NCBI RefSeq assembly: GCF_900167345.1
Contig: NZ_FUXB01000002.1
Span: 124,001 to 188,000 of the forward strand
Source: Vibrio cincinnatiensis DSM 19608
Lineage (GTDB): Bacteria > Pseudomonadota > Gammaproteobacteria > Enterobacterales > Vibrionaceae
DNA length: 64,000 nt
Direction: 5' to 3'
Below the pieces are notes generated by a model, which was given only the letters and a program-made list of their open reading frames with translations, had not been told where the DNA came from and did not search any database. Shown one piece after another: positions 48,702-58,668 of this stretch (position 1 is the stretch's first letter; the number at the start of each line of letters is the position of its first letter). The position numbers and the translations under genes were made by a program.

Positions 48702-50353
48702 TGATGAAACGGTACACCCAAGATGGGGCTATTACGCTTTGGTTAGCAGCTGCCCTCATGAGTTTGGTCCTATTTAGCGCAGCCGCGCTTGATTTAGCGC
48801 GGTTGACCTTTCAGCGTCAACAATTGCAATCTGTTGCGGATATGGCCGCCATGAAAATCATGCAGAACAATCCTCACTTTCTCGCGCTGCAGCAAAAAGC
48901 CTCAATGGAAGCTGAACTGCTGGCTGAATTTCAACCTGAAATTGACGATATCCGCATTGCTTTGGGGCGAGCCCGCATTGTCAATAATCACTGGACCATC
49001 GATACCAGTGAAACGCCTGAACATGGCTATTCAGCCGCGAAAGTGGTCGTTTATAAAACCGTTCCACAAAGCATGATTGCCAGTGGGCTCTTTAATAACC
49101 AAACCATGACCTTAACCGCCGAAGCCGCTACCCATAAAAATGGTTTTCTACGCTTTGCAATGGGATCTTATTTGGCTCAGATGTCACTCCAAAAACCGCA
49201 AGAAAATGACGATGAAGCAGACGGTGAAGCTGAGCGCCTCAATAAGCTCTTTTATATTCTATTAGGTACGGATCTCGGCCTTACCGTAGCCAGCTACCAA
49301 GGGTTAGCTCAAAGTACCATTCGGGTGGGGTCTGTGTTAACGGAGCTTGCACTCAATCTAGGGTTAGGTAGCCCGCAAGAAGTATTAGAAACCCAAATAT
49401 CCCTAAGGGATATCTTAACGACTTACCTCAATGTGCTCAGTCATGAAGAAGCCGACTCAGAGGGGTTGAATCAACTCCTCAATAAATTGGCACTGGTACA
49501 AACCGTTCCTAATATCACCTTAGGTGACATCCTTACCCTATCAAAAACCAATACAGATGGGGCGGCCCTCAGTACCTCTCTTAATGCTTTAGATCTCATC
49601 ACCTCAACCATTTACGCATCAAATGCTCAACATTTTGTTGAGATTCCGGAGGCAGAGATTGATATTACAGGTGTTTCCAAGATTACGGTGAAGACCAATA
49701 TTATCTCTCCCCCCAGCTATAGGCTTGCCACACTACCGGTTATTTCTGGGCATGAACCCGAGGTAAAAAATGCTCAAGTTGAGTTGGAATTATCGGCTGA
49801 CCTTGATCTACTCGATCACCTCACCGCTCTCACCTCATTGGTTGGTTTACAGGTGGATGCCTCTCCAATCACTATGAGGGTTAAGACTTCAGAAGCGAAG
49901 GCAACATTGATGGAGATTACCACTCAGCAAGACCATTTTTCTGCCGACTTTATGGTACATAGTTCGTTAGCCTCTGTGGTCGTGGAGCCGATTATAGTTG
50001 ATATACGCCTCCTTTCCCTCATCAACTTAACCGCCACTCTAGAAGTTGAGGTCATCAATGAAGATCCTGAACCCCACTTGGTCACGCTCGCATTTACCAA
50101 TCATATTGACTCTGCCTCCTATTCCCACATCACCAGAGATAATACTTTTGATACCCATATTGATATTAGATTGGCAGGCTTTGGCACCTTACCGGGAGTG
50201 AGTGAGACACTTAGCAGTGTGGTGGGAGAGGCTCTCTCGACTATTTTGTCAGAGATCATCACCCCCCAATTAGAAGTATTAGGAATTTACCTTGGTGGTG
50301 CGGATATTTGGGTTGAGTCGATCAATACCTCTTCAACGGGGTTGATCATGTAG
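48701..50353 (+). CDS. tadG: TadG-like pilus-associated protein
   Basis: Protein of 550 residues. The N-terminal TadG/TadE-like region GAITLWLAAALMSLVLFSAAALDLARLTFQRQQLQSVADMAA carries a single membrane helix and the usual DxARL and AD-AA motifs. The large remainder is periplasmic and Leu/Thr/Ser-rich. It lacks the von Willebrand A domain seen in many TadG proteins, so the C-terminal part is distinct. The start overlaps the previous stop by one base (TAATG). It is the last gene of the operon. Confidence 0.8.
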   Translation: MMKRYTQDGAITLWLAAALMSLVLFSAAALDLARLTFQRQQLQSVADMAAMKIMQNNPHFLALQQKASMEAELLAEFQPEIDDIRIALGRARIVNNHWTIDTSETPEHGYSAAKVVVYKTVPQSMIASGLFNNQTMTLTAEAATHKNGFLRFAMGSYLAQMSLQKPQENDDEADGEAERLNKLFYILLGTDLGLTVASYQGLAQSTIRVGSVLTELALNLGLGSPQEVLETQISLRDILTTYLNVLSHEEADSEGLNQLLNKLALVQTVPNITLGDILTLSKTNTDGAALSTSLNALDLITSTIYASNAQHFVEIPEAEIDITGVSKITVKTNIISPPSYRLATLPVISGHEPEVKNAQVELELSADLDLLDHLTALTSLVGLQVDASPITMRVKTSEAKATLMEITTQQDHFSADFMVHSSLASVVVEPIIVDIRLLSLINLTATLEVEVINEDPEPHLVTLAFTNHIDSASYSHITRDNTFDTHIDIRLAGFGTLPGVSETLSSVVGEALSTILSEIITPQLEVLGIYLGGADIWVESINTSSTGLIM

Positions 50354-50542
50354 TCAGGTCATACACTTTCTGCATTTATCCTGATCAAGCGCTAACCATT
50401 GCTCAAAAGCTTTGCAAACTTGCTCACATTTTTCGCTCTTCCTTCACCTCTACGCCCTAAATTGATGAATAAGGGAGGAGTTAAACATCGCTCGGTTTCC
50501 CTACTCTAGTCATGACTTCATTTAGTAATGGTTAGGTTTCCG

Positions 50543-52336
50543 ATGATGTATGCAGACCATAAACCCAAACGTAAACAGACCGTCTATCAAGTCTTCACTC
50601 GCCTATTTGGTAATACCAATAACGCCAATATTCCTTGGGGAAGCCAAGAACAAAACGGGGTGGGGAAATTCAGTGATTTTACCCCACGAGCACTACAAGC
50701 GATTGCCGAACTGGGAGTGAGCCATATCTGGTACACGGGTGTGCATCATCACGCTTTGGTGGCCGATTATCGTCAATTCGGTATAACGTCTGATCACCCA
50801 AGTATTGTCAAAGGTCGAGCAGGTTCCCCTTATGCGGTGAAAGATTACTACTCCGTTAACCCAGATTTAGCGGATGATCCTTCTCAACGTAATCAAGAGT
50901 TTTTCGATTTGATTCAACGCACCCACCAAGCGGGAATGAAAGTGATCATTGATATCGTTCCGAACCATGTTGCGCGCCACTACCAAGGCTTAAATAACCC
51001 GGATGGTGTGTGTGATTTTGGCGCAAAAGACGATACTCGCGTTGAATATGCGCGGGATAACAATTTTTATTACCTGCCAAAGAAAGCTTTTCAACTGCCA
51101 GACTTACCCAGTGAACGTCAACCACTGGGTGGCGAAGATCATCCTGATTTGGCTCAGCCTTATCGTGAATATCCCGCGAAATGGACAGGCAATGGTTCAC
51201 GCCAAGCACAACCTGATGCTGAAGATTGGTATGAAACCGTTAAAATTAACTATGGAATAACCCCAGAGGGAGAGAAGGACTTTCCTCTCCTGCCTGAGCG
51301 TTACCGTTGGCTCTCTTATCACGATCATTTTGCGTTTTGGCAAGATAAATCCGTGCCTGATTCATGGCTTAAATTTCGAGATATTGCACGGTATTGGCTC
51401 CATCAAGGGGTGGATGGTTTTCGTTATGATATGGCAGAAATGGTGCCCATAGAATTTTGGAGTTTTATGAATTCAGCCATTAAACATGAAAATCCTGATG
51501 CCTTCTTAATGGCTGAAGTCTATCAACCCTCACTCTATCGTGATTATATTCAACTTGGGAAAATGGACTATCTGTACGACAAAGTCGATTTATACGATGG
51601 TTTGAAAGCGATTATGCAAGGCTCCGCCTCAACCGAAATCATTGGGGCACTTGAATATCAAATGCGTGATATTGAGCATCACATGCTGCATTTTTTAGAA
51701 AACCATGATGAGCAACGGATCGCCTCTCCCGAGTTTGTTGGTGATGGCGATAAAGCGCGACCCGCAATGCTCATTTCAGCCTGTTTATCCAGCGCGCCCA
51801 CGTTGATCTATTTCGGCCAAGAAGTCGGAGAGCCAGCAGCAGAACAAGCTGGATACGGGCAACCCTCTCGCACCTCTATTTTTGATTACATTGGTGTACC
51901 CGAGCACCAAAAGTGGATGAATGGAGGCAAGTTTGATGGTGAGCAGTTAAATCACCAACAACGCGCTCTACGCCAATTCTATTGCCAATTAATGAACTTG
52001 GTCCAAGACAGCCCAGCATTAATGGGCGACTATCACGACTTATACGCAGAAAATTGGCCTAACTTTGCCAAAAATAAGGATACGCTGTTTGCTTTTGCCC
52101 GCTCTAATTCTGAACAAAAACTGATTATTGCTGCCAATTTCAGTGCTCACCACACTCAAACCGTCAAACTGCAATTACCGCACAGCCTTGTTCAGCACTG
52201 GCAATTAACGCAGGGTCAACACACCGCATTCGATCATCTGAATCAGCGCCTTTTGACACTCAACGTCTGCAAGCAAGAAGCGTATTTGATGCTCGATTTC
52301 ACGCCGCTCTCAACGCATTTTATTGAATTGCACTGA
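50543..52336 (+). CDS. Alpha-amylase family (GH13) enzyme, cytoplasmic
   Basis: Glycoside hydrolase of 597 residues acting on alpha-glucans or maltodextrins. The GH13 conserved regions are in order: DIVPNH (I), GFRYDMAEM with nucleophile Asp296 (II), MAEVYQP with acid/base Glu325 (III) and ENHDEQR with the third Asp (IV). No signal peptide is present, so it works in the cytoplasm, probably with MalZ 27 bp downstream. The start at 50543 has a weak TTAGG site; the ATG at 50528 has none. Exact specificity (amylase, maltogenic or transferase) cannot be set. Confidence 0.87.
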   Translation: MMYADHKPKRKQTVYQVFTRLFGNTNNANIPWGSQEQNGVGKFSDFTPRALQAIAELGVSHIWYTGVHHHALVADYRQFGITSDHPSIVKGRAGSPYAVKDYYSVNPDLADDPSQRNQEFFDLIQRTHQAGMKVIIDIVPNHVARHYQGLNNPDGVCDFGAKDDTRVEYARDNNFYYLPKKAFQLPDLPSERQPLGGEDHPDLAQPYREYPAKWTGNGSRQAQPDAEDWYETVKINYGITPEGEKDFPLLPERYRWLSYHDHFAFWQDKSVPDSWLKFRDIARYWLHQGVDGFRYDMAEMVPIEFWSFMNSAIKHENPDAFLMAEVYQPSLYRDYIQLGKMDYLYDKVDLYDGLKAIMQGSASTEIIGALEYQMRDIEHHMLHFLENHDEQRIASPEFVGDGDKARPAMLISACLSSAPTLIYFGQEVGEPAAEQAGYGQPSRTSIFDYIGVPEHQKWMNGGKFDGEQLNHQQRALRQFYCQLMNLVQDSPALMGDYHDLYAENWPNFAKNKDTLFAFARSNSEQKLIIAANFSAHHTQTVKLQLPHSLVQHWQLTQGQHTAFDHLNQRLLTLNVCKQEAYLMLDFTPLSTHFIELH

Positions 52337-52363
52337 GCTCACTCTTATATAGGAGATTGGATA

Positions 52364-54208
52364 ATGAACATCCCTTTTCTTTTTCACGGCCAAACCGACC
52401 ATTGGGTAACGCGCAAAGATAACCAATTAACGCTCACGCTGGCAGTGGATTCAACCTTCCCATCGACCAAGATACTGGTTCGCCATGAGCCAGATAACGA
52501 AGAAGTGTTAGTTGAAATGCGCAAAGTTGGGAAAACCGACCGACTGGATTACTGGCAAGCCCGTATTCCGCTTAACCAAGACCGTCCTGTGACGCATTAT
52601 CTATTCAAAGTTTTATACCCCAAAGGTCAATGGTGGTTAGATGCCCGATCAATATCAGCCCGTATGCCGGGGCGAGATTACCACTTCAAATATAATGCGC
52701 AGCATCAGCCACCAGAATGGGTCTACAAACAAGTCTTTTATCAAATATTTCCAGATCGCTTCGCTAATGGTGACCCAGACATCAGTGTGAAAAACGGTGA
52801 ATATGCCCTTAATGGGGGTAAAAAACCGGTTACCGTCAAAACATGGGGAGCGCCCGTCGATACCCATCAAGGAAATGGGGCGAGTGAATTTTATGGGGGC
52901 GATTTATATGGTGTGGAAGCCAAGCTCGACTATCTGCAAACACTGGGAATCACGGCACTCTATCTTAACCCTATATTCCATGCGCCCAGTAACCATAAGT
53001 ATGACTGTATGGATTACTATACCATCGACCCACATTTGGGCAGCAATGAGCACTTTGCTCAGTTATGTCAAAACTTACACCAGCGTGACATGAAAGTGAT
53101 TCTTGATGCGGTATTTAACCATACCTCCACCGAGCATCCGTGGTTTAATCTGCAAGGCTGGCATCCACAGTGCGGAGCCTATCAATCGGTAGACTCTCCT
53201 TATCGAGACTATTATTTCTTTAATGGTGATGGTCAGGAGTATATCGGTTGGAAAGGCATTGCTAGCTTACCGGTACTGAATTTTCAACATCCTGAAGTTA
53301 AAGCCACGATTTATCAGGCAGAAGATGCCGTTATCAAGTATTGGTTAAAGCCGCCTTATCAAATTGATGGGTGGCGGTTTGATGTCATTCACATGCTTGG
53401 CGAAGGCGAAGGGGCCAAAAATAATGCCCACTATGTTAAAGCGTTTCGAGAAGCAGCCAAACAGGTCAACCCTGAATCTTATGTCCTAGGTGAACACTTC
53501 TTTGAAGCCACTCAATGGTTACAAGGTGATCAAGAAGATGGCGCCATGAACTATTACGGGTTTGCTCACCCCTTACGCGCTTTACTCACCAAACTTGATA
53601 TCGCGTTTGATCCCATCGATATTCACGTACCACAATTTCTTGACTGGCTCATGGAGGCAAGAGCAAAAATACCGTGGGCTAATCAATTGGCTCAGCTTAA
53701 TCAGCTCGATAGCCATGATACCGCACGCTTTCTTGAATTAGTCTCAGGCGATCAAGCCTTATTCAAAATCGCCAGTACCCTACTCTTTACCTACGTGGGA
53801 ACCCCTTGTCTTTACTATGGAACCGAAGTGGGATTAAGAGGCAGCCATGATCCTGATAACCGCCGTTGCATGCCTTGGGAGAGAGTGGAAACATCCCCTT
53901 ACTTTGCTTTTTTCCAACAATTGATTGCCCTAAGAAAAGAGTCCACCGCTCTACAAAAAGGCGATTTTTATCTCCTATATCAAGCTTCTGATTGCTTTGT
54001 TTTTGCGCGGCAATATGCCAAACAAGCCGTAATTGTTGGAATAAATTTAGGTGAACAATGCGAAGTAACCTTACCCTTATGGCAACTCGGTTTATCGCAA
54101 GGGGCTTTCCATCACTATAACCGGCCACAAAGTTATGAGTATCAGCAAGGGGAGATGAAGGTCAATATTCCGGCTCGTCACAGTACCGTACTCATCGAAC
54201 ATGAGTAA
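52364..54208 (+). CDS. malZ: Maltodextrin glucosidase
   Basis: Cytoplasmic GH13 enzyme of 614 residues that removes glucose from the reducing end of maltodextrins. An N-terminal immunoglobulin-like domain (about 1-110) is followed by the catalytic barrel: FYQIFPDRFANGDP, LYLNPIF, DAVFNH, DGWRFDVIHMLGE with nucleophile Asp, VLGEHFFEA with acid/base Glu, and QLDSHDTARF. The wording and length match E. coli MalZ closely. It lies 27 bp after the other GH13 gene with an AGGAG site, so the two form one operon, ended by the hairpin at 54211-54240. Confidence 0.92.
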   Translation: MNIPFLFHGQTDHWVTRKDNQLTLTLAVDSTFPSTKILVRHEPDNEEVLVEMRKVGKTDRLDYWQARIPLNQDRPVTHYLFKVLYPKGQWWLDARSISARMPGRDYHFKYNAQHQPPEWVYKQVFYQIFPDRFANGDPDISVKNGEYALNGGKKPVTVKTWGAPVDTHQGNGASEFYGGDLYGVEAKLDYLQTLGITALYLNPIFHAPSNHKYDCMDYYTIDPHLGSNEHFAQLCQNLHQRDMKVILDAVFNHTSTEHPWFNLQGWHPQCGAYQSVDSPYRDYYFFNGDGQEYIGWKGIASLPVLNFQHPEVKATIYQAEDAVIKYWLKPPYQIDGWRFDVIHMLGEGEGAKNNAHYVKAFREAAKQVNPESYVLGEHFFEATQWLQGDQEDGAMNYYGFAHPLRALLTKLDIAFDPIDIHVPQFLDWLMEARAKIPWANQLAQLNQLDSHDTARFLELVSGDQALFKIASTLLFTYVGTPCLYYGTEVGLRGSHDPDNRRCMPWERVETSPYFAFFQQLIALRKESTALQKGDFYLLYQASDCFVFARQYAKQAVIVGINLGEQCEVTLPLWQLGLSQGAFHHYNRPQSYEYQQGEMKVNIPARHSTVLIEHE

Positions 54209-54210
54209 GC

Positions 54211-54240
54211 TTTCAGGCCAGCGTATTGGCTGGCCTGAAA
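54211..54240 (+). terminator. Hairpin after malZ
   Basis: A perfect 12-bp stem (54211-54222 with 54229-54240) and 6-nt loop right after the malZ stop. The T-run is missing on the plus strand, so termination may be incomplete. Confidence 0.6.
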
Positions 54241-54485
54241 ACCTGCCCCAAATTCACCAACCATAAGCTTCTTGTTACATAAAGTCGTTCAAAACAAATC
54301 GACAACGTATGCAACTAAACTCAATGTCAGTCAAAACATCAGAAAAACTTAGAATTACCAGAAAAACCTGACAAGCCATTTCTGTTTCTTTCGGTCAGAA
54401 TCACACTTTCCTCACACTTTCCCTGTGTTATTCCTCCCTATATCACCCCGATGAGTTGATGTAGTCGGAGCCATGAGAAACAAAA

Positions 54486-56090
54486 ATGAAGTTAAAATAT
54501 CAAGCTTATATTCTTTCCGGGATAATTTTATCGGCCATGATGACCTTAACCATCAGCGGTTTTGTCATCAGCAACATGGATAATAATGTTCGCGTTAAAG
54601 AACACTTTCAAAGTGCTTACCAAATACTGACGGAAGTCGAACGTATGGAGCAAGATGGCACGCTTTCTCGTGAAGAAGCTCAAGCACTTGCAACCCGTGT
54701 TATGCGCGCCAATGTGTATCGCAATAATGAATATGTTTATGTGGTTAATGACAAGATGCAGATCATGGCTGCACCACTAGACCCTCAATTACATGACACC
54801 AACTTTAATGATCTTAAAGACGTCAACGGTAAAGGTTTAGGCCAAGTCGTACAGGAATCACTCAGTAACTCAGGTAATAGACTGGTTGAGTATTCATGGC
54901 AACAATCAACAGGCAGTTCTTCTGAAACAAAACACTCTATCGCCCAAAAGACCCCGCTGTGGGGATGGATTGTGGGCACAGGAGTGAGTGCCAGTGACAC
55001 CAGTTTTGTCTCTAATTCACAAACGTCGCTCACCATTAGCCTTGTATTAGCGTGCATCATTCTGCCGCTATTGGTCTATGCAACCAAAAATATACTGACA
55101 CAGATCGGTGGCGATCCATCAGAGGTTCAAGACATTATCCAACAAATTTCAGCGGGTAATTTGCATCATCATTTTGCAACCCTCGCACCGCAAAAGAGCA
55201 TTCTTCGATCCGTACAAGAAATGAGCATATCGTTAGCGCAGTTGATTGAAAACCTTGATGCCTCCATGGCGAAGCTACGACTTGATCTTGAAAGTACAGA
55301 AGCAAGATCAATGACGATTGCCAACCTGACAGATGAGCAACAACTGTCTACAACTATGATTGCTGCGGCCATGACAGAAATGGTCGCGTCCTCCACTCAA
55401 GTGGCAGCGTTGACAAAAGAAACCGTGGAAAAAACGACCGAAGCGGATCAACAAAGCCAACAAACCAAAGTGATTATTCATAACACGGTAACGAATATCA
55501 AAGGGCTCTCTTCACAATTACAACGAGCAAGTCATGCTCTTTCTACGCTGGATTCTGATGTTAATAATATCGTCGGCATTCTAGAAGTGATTGGAGACAT
55601 TACTGAGCAAACCAACCTATTAGCCCTCAACGCCGCCATAGAGGCCGCCAGAGCAGGCGAACAAGGCCGAGGGTTTGCGGTGGTCGCCGATGAGGTTCGC
55701 AGCCTTGCAGGGCGAACGCAATCCAGTACCAGAAAAATTCAAGAAACCATTGAAAAGTTACAAGAAGGCTCAAAAAATGCGATTCAAACCATGCAGATCT
55801 GTGCTCAAACCAGTACAGAAACGGTGATGGAATCAGAACATGCCTCTACCGCGTTAGAAGAAGTGGTGCTCGCGCTAGAAAGCATTTCATCGATGAACCT
55901 ACAAATTGCCGAGGCCGCTGAAGAACAAACGCAAGTGAGTAATGATATTTCACAGCAGCTTAACCAAATTGAAGAGCATGGCACTAATTTAGGCCATACC
56001 GTACTAGAAAGTCACGCCAGCGTTCAATCACTCTCGGTTTTGGGTGCTGAAGTTGAAACTTGGATAAGTAAGTTTACGGTCAACAAATAA
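54486..56090 (+). CDS. Methyl-accepting chemotaxis protein
   Basis: Inner-membrane chemoreceptor of 534 residues. TM1 (about 8-30), a periplasmic single Cache-like sensor (about 35-175, with [23 protein letters not shown] and WIVGTGVS), TM2 (about 180-197), a HAMP-like stretch and the cytoplasmic signalling hairpin with tip [32 protein letters not shown]. No CheR-binding pentapeptide at the C-terminus (ends FTVNK). Single Cache domains of this kind bind small carboxylates or amines; the ligand here is unknown. It is a single gene between two hairpins. Confidence 0.93.
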   Translation: MKLKYQAYILSGIILSAMMTLTISGFVISNMDNNVRVKEHFQSAYQILTEVERMEQDGTLSREEAQALATRVMRANVYRNNEYVYVVNDKMQIMAAPLDPQLHDTNFNDLKDVNGKGLGQVVQESLSNSGNRLVEYSWQQSTGSSSETKHSIAQKTPLWGWIVGTGVSASDTSFVSNSQTSLTISLVLACIILPLLVYATKNILTQIGGDPSEVQDIIQQISAGNLHHHFATLAPQKSILRSVQEMSISLAQLIENLDASMAKLRLDLESTEARSMTIANLTDEQQLSTTMIAAAMTEMVASSTQVAALTKETVEKTTEADQQSQQTKVIIHNTVTNIKGLSSQLQRASHALSTLDSDVNNIVGILEVIGDITEQTNLLALNAAIEAARAGEQGRGFAVVADEVRSLAGRTQSSTRKIQETIEKLQEGSKNAIQTMQICAQTSTETVMESEHASTALEEVVLALESISSMNLQIAEAAEEQTQVSNDISQQLNQIEEHGTNLGHTVLESHASVQSLSVLGAEVETWISKFTVNK

Positions 56091-56135
56091 GACGTCATTA
56101 AGGGTTATTGCTGTTGTATTAGTCAGCATAAAGAT

Positions 56136-56164
56136 AAGGGCTTCCCAGATTTTGGGGAGCCCTT
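56136..56164. terminator. Hairpin between MCP gene and nikE
   Basis: Arms 56136-56146 and 56154-56164 pair with one mismatch and a short loop, between the convergent chemoreceptor and nik operon ends. TTAAT follows on the plus strand. Confidence 0.7.
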
Positions 56165-56258
56165 AATCATTTTCATCGGTTTTGCTGTTGCGGTTATGTT
56201 CATATTTAAAGAAGCAAAAATAAAAATGATGATTACCGATATGGTTATTGGCAATGCT

Positions 56259-57041
56259 TCATACTGAGAGAAACTCACTTTCAAAGGGAAGTTCAAGATA
56301 ACCCGCCGCGTCGAGTAATTCTTTCGTATAAGGATCTTGAACATGCTTTAAATTGCGCATCTCTTCCACTCTCTCAATCACCTGTCCATCTTTGAAGAAC
56401 ATTAGACGATCACACAAAAAACTTGCAACGGCAATATCGTGAGTAATGAAAAGATATGAGATATTACGCTCTTGTTTAAGCTTTTGTAGCAAGTTCAGAA
56501 TTTGTACCTGGACGGATACATCCAGAGAGCTCACCGCCTCATCAAGTAGAATAAATTTGGGGTTGGGTGCAACCGCCCTAGCAATGCACACTCTTTGTAG
56601 CTGCCCACCACTTAAATGATACGGATAACGATCCAGCATGTCTGCTGTCAACCCCACTTCATTGAGTAGCTTGACTAACAAAGCTTCACGCTCCGATTGA
56701 GTCAACTTATCGCGGATCAATGGTTCACTGATGATCTCTCGAACCGTAAGCCTTGGATTAACCGAGGTATTGTAATCCTGAAAAACCACGCTAAGAGCCT
56801 GATGTGTGGGTAAACTTGCCATCGATTCCCCAAATATCACTTCCCCACTATCTGCAGATTCCAACCCTAAAATGACTTTTCCAAGCGTGCTTTTACCACT
56901 ACCAGACTCTCCGACAACCCCCACGCATTCACCTTCGTTCACGGTAATCGACACGCCATTCAGTACCTGTTGATACTTTGAGAACAGCCAACTGTCATCA
57001 CTCTTAAAAGCCTTAGTGATATTTTTTACCTCAATCAACAT
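56259..57041 (-). CDS. nikE: Nickel/peptide ABC importer ATPase NikE
   Basis: Nucleotide-binding subunit of 260 residues. Walker A GESGSGKSTL, Q-loop VFQDY, signature LSGGQLQRV and Walker B FILLDEAVSSLD are complete; the Walker B Glu is in DEAVS, as in NikE and other DppF-type proteins. It is the last gene of a five-gene leftward operon and overlaps nikD by 7 bp. Symbol follows the NikA assignment. Confidence 0.87.
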   Translation of the reverse strand: MLIEVKNITKAFKSDDSWLFSKYQQVLNGVSITVNEGECVGVVGESGSGKSTLGKVILGLESADSGEVIFGESMASLPTHQALSVVFQDYNTSVNPRLTVREIISEPLIRDKLTQSEREALLVKLLNEVGLTADMLDRYPYHLSGGQLQRVCIARAVAPNPKFILLDEAVSSLDVSVQVQILNLLQKLKQERNISYLFITHDIAVASFLCDRLMFFKDGQVIERVEEMRNLKHVQDPYTKELLDAAGYLELPFESEFLSV

Positions 57042-57844
57042 TCTGTTTGCTCCATCACGGATTTAAAACGATGAATTAATGCCATTCGAGTCTCGGTTAA
57101 ATAACGGGTGTGTTCACTTTCTGGTTGAGTGAACACTTGTCTCGTTGCCCCAAATTCCACCATTTTCCCCTGACTCATCACCATCACGTTATCCGCAATA
57201 TGAGAAATCAAGCTCAAATCATGGCTAACAAAAATTAAACTTGTCCCAAATTTTTCACGCACCAGTTGCAGTTCTTTGATCACCTCTCGTTGAGATATGT
57301 AATCAATAGCCGTTGTCGGTTCATCGGCAATAATCAGTTTAGGTTTAAGTACTAATGCTAATGCCACCATAATTCGTTGCAGCATTCCCCCACTTAACTC
57401 ATGTGGATATTTCGTCAACAAATACGAGGCCGATTTCAAATTCACTCGCTTAAGCACGTCACAAAATAATGCCTTCGCTTCTTTGCTATGAATCCGCTTA
57501 TGCTGCTTGATCGTTTCAATCGCTTGATTACCAATCGTAAAAAGTGGGTTGAATGCCGTCATTGGACTTTGCATGATCATGGATATCTGTTCGCCTCGTA
57601 TTTGACGGCGTTGATTTTTCGACATGGAGAGTAAACACTTCCCGTCAAAAACCACCTCACCAGAAGCGAAGAAATCTTCACTCAGCAGTCCATGAATGGC
57701 TTTACAGGTCAAGCTTTTACCACTGCCAGACTCACCCAAAATACCTAAGCATTGGTCTTCTTTGAGTGTGAAACTAACATCAGAAACCAGAGGTTGATGC
57801 TTCAAGTTACTCAATGTGACGGCGAGATTTCTCACTGCTAACAT
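57035..57844 (-). CDS. nikD: Nickel/peptide ABC importer ATPase NikD
   Basis: Nucleotide-binding subunit of 269 residues with Walker A GESGSGKSLT, Q-loop IMQSPMTAFNPL, signature LSGGMLQRI and Walker B LIIADEPTTAID. It is a little longer than E. coli NikD. Overlaps of 7 bp at both ends tie it to nikC and nikE. Confidence 0.87.
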   Translation of the reverse strand: MLAVRNLAVTLSNLKHQPLVSDVSFTLKEDQCLGILGESGSGKSLTCKAIHGLLSEDFFASGEVVFDGKCLLSMSKNQRRQIRGEQISMIMQSPMTAFNPLFTIGNQAIETIKQHKRIHSKEAKALFCDVLKRVNLKSASYLLTKYPHELSGGMLQRIMVALALVLKPKLIIADEPTTAIDYISQREVIKELQLVREKFGTSLIFVSHDLSLISHIADNVMVMSQGKMVEFGATRQVFTQPESEHTRYLTETRMALIHRFKSVMEQTEC

Positions 57845-58668
57845 TCTTTTTGCCCCGTTCTAGGATCGAAAACATCTCGTAAAGAATCCCCCAGCAAATT
57901 ACAGCATGCCACCACCACCATAATGGCAATACCGGGGATCAACATTTGCTCAGGATTTGAAAACAACACTTCTTTAGCATCACTGAGCATCGCTCCCCAC
58001 TCGGCCGTCGGAGCTTGGACGCCTAACCCTAAAAAAGAAAGCGTCGAAATACTCAAAATAATCCAGCCAAAATCTAATGTCGCCAGAATGATCACTTCAG
58101 AAGCAATATTGGGAGCAAGGTGCTTACGAAAGATAAAACGCTGGGAGGTCTTCACTGTACGGGAATACATAATGTAGTTTTGGTGATTAAACGTGATAAC
58201 AGAACTACGAACGATACGTACATACCAAGCAATTTTAGCAATAAAGTTCGCTACAATAATGTTGCCCATACCCGGCCCCATGATTCCCACGATACTCAAT
58301 ACAATAATTTCATATGGGAATGACAACATGACCTCACAACCACGCATGATTAAGGAATCGACTTTTCCGCGAACATAACCGGAAATCGCACCAATCAAGC
58401 CACCCACCACAGCGGTGATTAGCATGGTTAGCAATGAATAATGAAATGTCGTTCGAATACCAAACAATAAACGAGAATAAAGACAACGACCAAGATGATC
58501 CGTACCCAGTGGGTACTCCTTTGACATCGGCATCAGAGAATTAATCACATCTGCAAGGTTGGGATCATGGGGGGCAAGATAAGGAGCAAAAACGCCCATC
58601 AAGCCAACGACAGCAAGAAGAAATAGGCAGATAACAACCGTTTTATTGGAAAGTAGCCGATGAATCAT
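57838..58668 (-). CDS. nikC: Nickel/peptide ABC importer permease NikC
   Basis: Permease of 276 residues, about six helices, with the DppC/NikC motif GTDHLGRCLYSRLLFGIRTT and C-terminal FLGLGVQAPTAEWGAML. Length fits NikC. It overlaps nikB by 4 bp and nikD by 7 bp. Confidence 0.88.
   Translation of the reverse strand: MIHRLLSNKTVVICLFLLAVVGLMGVFAPYLAPHDPNLADVINSLMPMSKEYPLGTDHLGRCLYSRLLFGIRTTFHYSLLTMLITAVVGGLIGAISGYVRGKVDSLIMRGCEVMLSFPYEIIVLSIVGIMGPGMGNIIVANFIAKIAWYVRIVRSSVITFNHQNYIMYSRTVKTSQRFIFRKHLAPNIASEVIILATLDFGWIILSISTLSFLGLGVQAPTAEWGAMLSDAKEVLFSNPEQMLIPGIAIMVVVACCNLLGDSLRDVFDPRTGQKEC

Noticed and set aside
54285..54312. Sigma-28 flagellar-class promoter before the chemoreceptor gene
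   Set aside because: TAAAG is followed by a CGACAA-like element, but the spacing is about 13 and not 15 bp and the -10 match is poor.
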